A DNA stretch of 32,329 nucleotides, from contig JACQWL010000226.1 of NCBI GenBank assembly GCA_016209255.1, forward strand, positions 1-32,329. Direction: 5' to 3'. Positions within the stretch are counted from its first letter, which is position 1; every line of letters starts with the position of its first letter. Origin of the DNA: Verrucomicrobiota bacterium (GTDB taxonomy: Bacteria; Verrucomicrobiota; Verrucomicrobiia; Opitutales; Opitutaceae). The notes below the pieces were generated by a model. It searched no databases. It was not told the origin of the DNA and saw only the letters and a program-made list of their open reading frames with translations. Below are positions 30,369 to 32,329 of the stretch, one piece after another. The position numbers and the translations under genes were made by a program.

Positions 30369-32174
30369 ATGTCTTCCCTCCACGAACACCTCTGGAACCT
30401 CAACGCCGAAATGCAAAAGTCCTGGCTGCGGCAGGTCGACGCCTGGGACAAGACGTTGACCCGCAAGGCGCAGTTCGTGGCCGCCATCGAGACGCATCTG
30501 CGCGACAACCTCGCGAGTTTCGTCGCCCGGCTGTCGGACGCCGAGAAACATCTGCTTGCCGAATCAGCGCATCAGGGATGCCTGATCGGTCCTCGCGAGT
30601 TCGAGGCCAAATTCGGCGGCCCATGCCCGATGCCGAAGGGCTATTACGGTTACCGCGAGGAAGTCTCGCTGCTGACCGCGGTGATCTGCCTTCCGCGATA
30701 CGCCAACGAAGGCGAACCGGAGTTGGCGGGCGAATTGGTCGAGCCGCTGCGGCGGTTGCTGCCCAAGCCGGAGACGCCGCGACCGCGCACGCTGGCGGCA
30801 CTGCCGAAGTTCTGGCCGTCGGAGAAACAGTTTCTGGGCGGCGACAAGATTCGCCCGGTCCACGTCCACGAGGGTGAGCGTATCGCACCGGCCGAACTGG
30901 CCCGGGTGCTGCGGTTGATCCAGGGGGGCAAGCTCCAAGTCGCTGATTCCAGCCGGCGGCCGACGGACGCGGCGACGCGGTTGATCGGCGAGGCACTGTT
31001 GGTGCCTGACTTCGCGCTGGAGCCGCCGAAGAAGGAAATCGACAAGTGGACGGAACTTGGTGGTCCCGTCCGCGCTCATGCGTGGGGCGCGCTGGTACAG
31101 CAATGCGGCTGGGCCAGGCCGCGCGGCGGCGCGCTGACGCTGACCGCGGACGGCCAGGCGATGCTGCGCGGGTTCTCGCCGGAAGCATTTCGCGCGGGCG
31201 TGATGACGTTCCTCGGCGACGGCGAGTTCGACGAGTTGCACCGCGTGAACCACATTCGCGGCCAGTCGGGCAAGGGGCGGCGATGGCTTCGCAATCCTGG
31301 CCTGCGCAAAGCCGCCATTCAGGAGGCGATGAACGCGCTGCCCGTCGGTGACTGGCTGACCTACGAGGAAGCGCGGCGGATAATCGAGGCTTCCGGCCAG
31401 GAGTGGGACGTGCTGAAAGAAGACGCCGGCGTACTTTACTTCGCCGAACTGCGGTATGGAGTGATCAATGACATGGGTGGGCTCAACAGCCAGTTCTTGC
31501 GGACGCTGTTTCTCGAATCGTTCGCCACGCTCGGCCTGCTGGATGTCGGCTACGTGCATCCGCAGGGCCTCTGGCCGGACCTCGGCGATTCGTGGGGCAT
31601 CGACGACCTGAGTTTCTGCGGACGCTACGACGGGCTGCTTTACGTGCGGATCAATCCACTCGGCGCCTATGCGCTCGGGTATGCTGACCGCTACGATTTC
31701 CGCGCCGATCCGGGGCCGAAACTACTCCATCTCCTGCCGAACCTGGAAATCCACCTTGCGACCGGCGTGCTCAATCCGGCCGATCGCGCGAGTCTGGAAC
31801 TGATGGCCGTGCTGCAGGACAACGGGGTCTGGATGCTCGACGCCGAGCGCATTCTCTCGCACGTCGAAGCCGGCGGCACGCTAGCCGAGCTGCAGCAGTT
31901 TCTGGAGACCAATGCCGACGACGGTCTGCCGGAGAGCGTGCGCGACTTCGTGGGGTCGCTCGATCACCGCATCGGGGCCTTCCGGCGCGCACGCGATGCG
32001 GTGCTGCTGGAATGGGAAAACGAGGGCCTCGCGCGTCACATCGCCGACGACGTCGCAACCAGCGCGCTTTGTCACCACGCGGGCGGCAATCGGCTGGTCG
32101 TGCCGAAGGACCATCTTGCCGCGTTTCGCCGCGCGTTGAAGAAGCTCGGGTTTGTCATGCCGGCGGGAAAGTGA
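30369..32174 (+). CDS. Large protein with helicase-associated (XPB N-terminal/Helicase_C_3-like) domain
   Basis: ATG 30369 (MSSLHEHLWNLNAEMQKSWL) gives 601 aa; the track start is a TTG 27 bp upstream. There is no signal peptide or membrane helix and no Walker motif, so it is not itself a helicase. The N-terminal half has winged-helix-like stretches (RKAQFVAAIETHLRDNLASF, LSDAEKHLLAESAHQGC). The C-terminal part, LPNLEIHLATGVLNPADRAS then DAERILSHVEAGGTLAELQQ, FLETNADDGLPESVRDFVGS, matches the pattern of the XPB/Ssl2 N-terminal-like domain (PF13625 type, as in mycobacterial Rv0862c relatives). These proteins often accompany an XPB-like DNA helicase, which could lie beyond the window edge. The neighbour upstream is a divergent toxin-antitoxin pair. 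Function is unknown. Confidence 0.6.
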   Translation: MSSLHEHLWNLNAEMQKSWLRQVDAWDKTLTRKAQFVAAIETHLRDNLASFVARLSDAEKHLLAESAHQGCLIGPREFEAKFGGPCPMPKGYYGYREEVSLLTAVICLPRYANEGEPELAGELVEPLRRLLPKPETPRPRTLAALPKFWPSEKQFLGGDKIRPVHVHEGERIAPAELARVLRLIQGGKLQVADSSRRPTDAATRLIGEALLVPDFALEPPKKEIDKWTELGGPVRAHAWGALVQQCGWARPRGGALTLTADGQAMLRGFSPEAFRAGVMTFLGDGEFDELHRVNHIRGQSGKGRRWLRNPGLRKAAIQEAMNALPVGDWLTYEEARRIIEASGQEWDVLKEDAGVLYFAELRYGVINDMGGLNSQFLRTLFLESFATLGLLDVGYVHPQGLWPDLGDSWGIDDLSFCGRYDGLLYVRINPLGAYALGYADRYDFRADPGPKLLHLLPNLEIHLATGVLNPADRASLELMAVLQDNGVWMLDAERILSHVEAGGTLAELQQFLETNADDGLPESVRDFVGSLDHRIGAFRRARDAVLLEWENEGLARHIADDVATSALCHHAGGNRLVVPKDHLAAFRRALKKLGFVMPAGK

Positions 32175-32329
32175 GCGGCAGCAGAGGTGTGAGACCGAAC
32201 GTAACGGGGGCGCCTGTTGGCGGGAGCACTCTTTCACCTGCGAATATTCAGTCGGCCGCAACCTGGAGAGTAAAGAGACGATTACCAACAGGTGGGCCGG
32301 CGACCTCCTGTCTTCGCCCTGCGGGCTAC
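32175..32329. other. Window end without a recognisable gene
   Basis: No convincing ORF crosses these 155 bp. CCTGTTGG near 32213 and CCAACAGG near 32285 are exact inverted repeats about 70 bp apart. The last bases, CTTCGCCCTGCGGGCTAC, read GTAGCCCGCAGGGCGAAG on the minus strand, which I recall as the edge of a common dispersed repeat. The element would continue outside the window. Confidence 0.3.

Overview
The window is GC-rich, densely coded chromosomal DNA, most likely from a Verrucomicrobiota bacterium of the Opitutaceae type. The reasons are the gene style rather than any marker gene: an exported delta-60-repeat/Ig-like protein with a tail typical of Opitutaceae, a Tat-exported TIM-barrel sugar isomerase, small ECF sigma/membrane-protein operons, Kup, a three-repeat topoisomerase III, and short palindromic repeats (one encoding HGHDARATA, another starting TTGTAGCCGG) that I associate from memory with this phylum. 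Most starts lack a clear Shine-Dalgarno sequence. No rRNA, tRNA, CRISPR array, prophage or insertion sequence was recognised.

Layout. 1-4.7 kb (minus): histidine kinase, NarL-type regulator, then a large exported repeat protein whose conserved tail is cut by an in-frame TAG. 4.8-9.8 kb (plus): metG, menF, menD. 9.9-11.5 kb (plus): a small unknown gene and a Tat-exported sugar isomerase-like protein. 11.6-16.9 kb (minus): a four-gene surface-glycan operon (GT39-like transferase, GT2 transferase, methyltransferase, second GT39-like transferase) with the tail of a broken exported-hydrolase-like gene behind it. 17.1-18.8 kb (plus): 3-hydroxybutyrate dehydrogenase-like SDR and a BKACE (DUF849) enzyme. 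19.1-20.9 kb (minus): kup. 21.1-21.9 kb (plus): menB. 22.0-24.8 kb (minus): a small overlapping gene pair, the first member with an in-frame TAG, then class II aldolase and a Gly/Gln-rich membrane-anchored protein. 24.9-27.7 kb (minus): topoisomerase III. 27.75-29.6 kb (minus): a tightly overlapped operon of an exported secretin-N-domain-like protein, an ECF sigma factor and a one-TM protein that may be its anti-sigma factor. 29.65-30.2 kb (minus): a RelE/RHH toxin-antitoxin pair. 30.4-32.2 kb (plus): a large protein with a helicase-associated (XPB N-terminal-like) domain.

How the genes work together. menF, menD and menB are three steps of the classical o-succinylbenzoate menaquinone route, split between two loci 11 kb apart. 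In the glycan operon the GT2 protein probably makes a polyprenyl-phosphate sugar that the two GT39-like membrane enzymes use. The SDR and BKACE enzymes both act on short beta-keto/beta-hydroxy acids and meet at acetoacetate. The most unusual signals are palindromic elements sitting in frame inside menF and topB, two otherwise intact conserved proteins each cut by a single TAG, a terminator-like hairpin ending just before the aldolase start codon, tandem 9-bp operator-like sites at the toxin-antitoxin start, and a secretin-type periplasmic domain translationally coupled to an ECF sigma factor.
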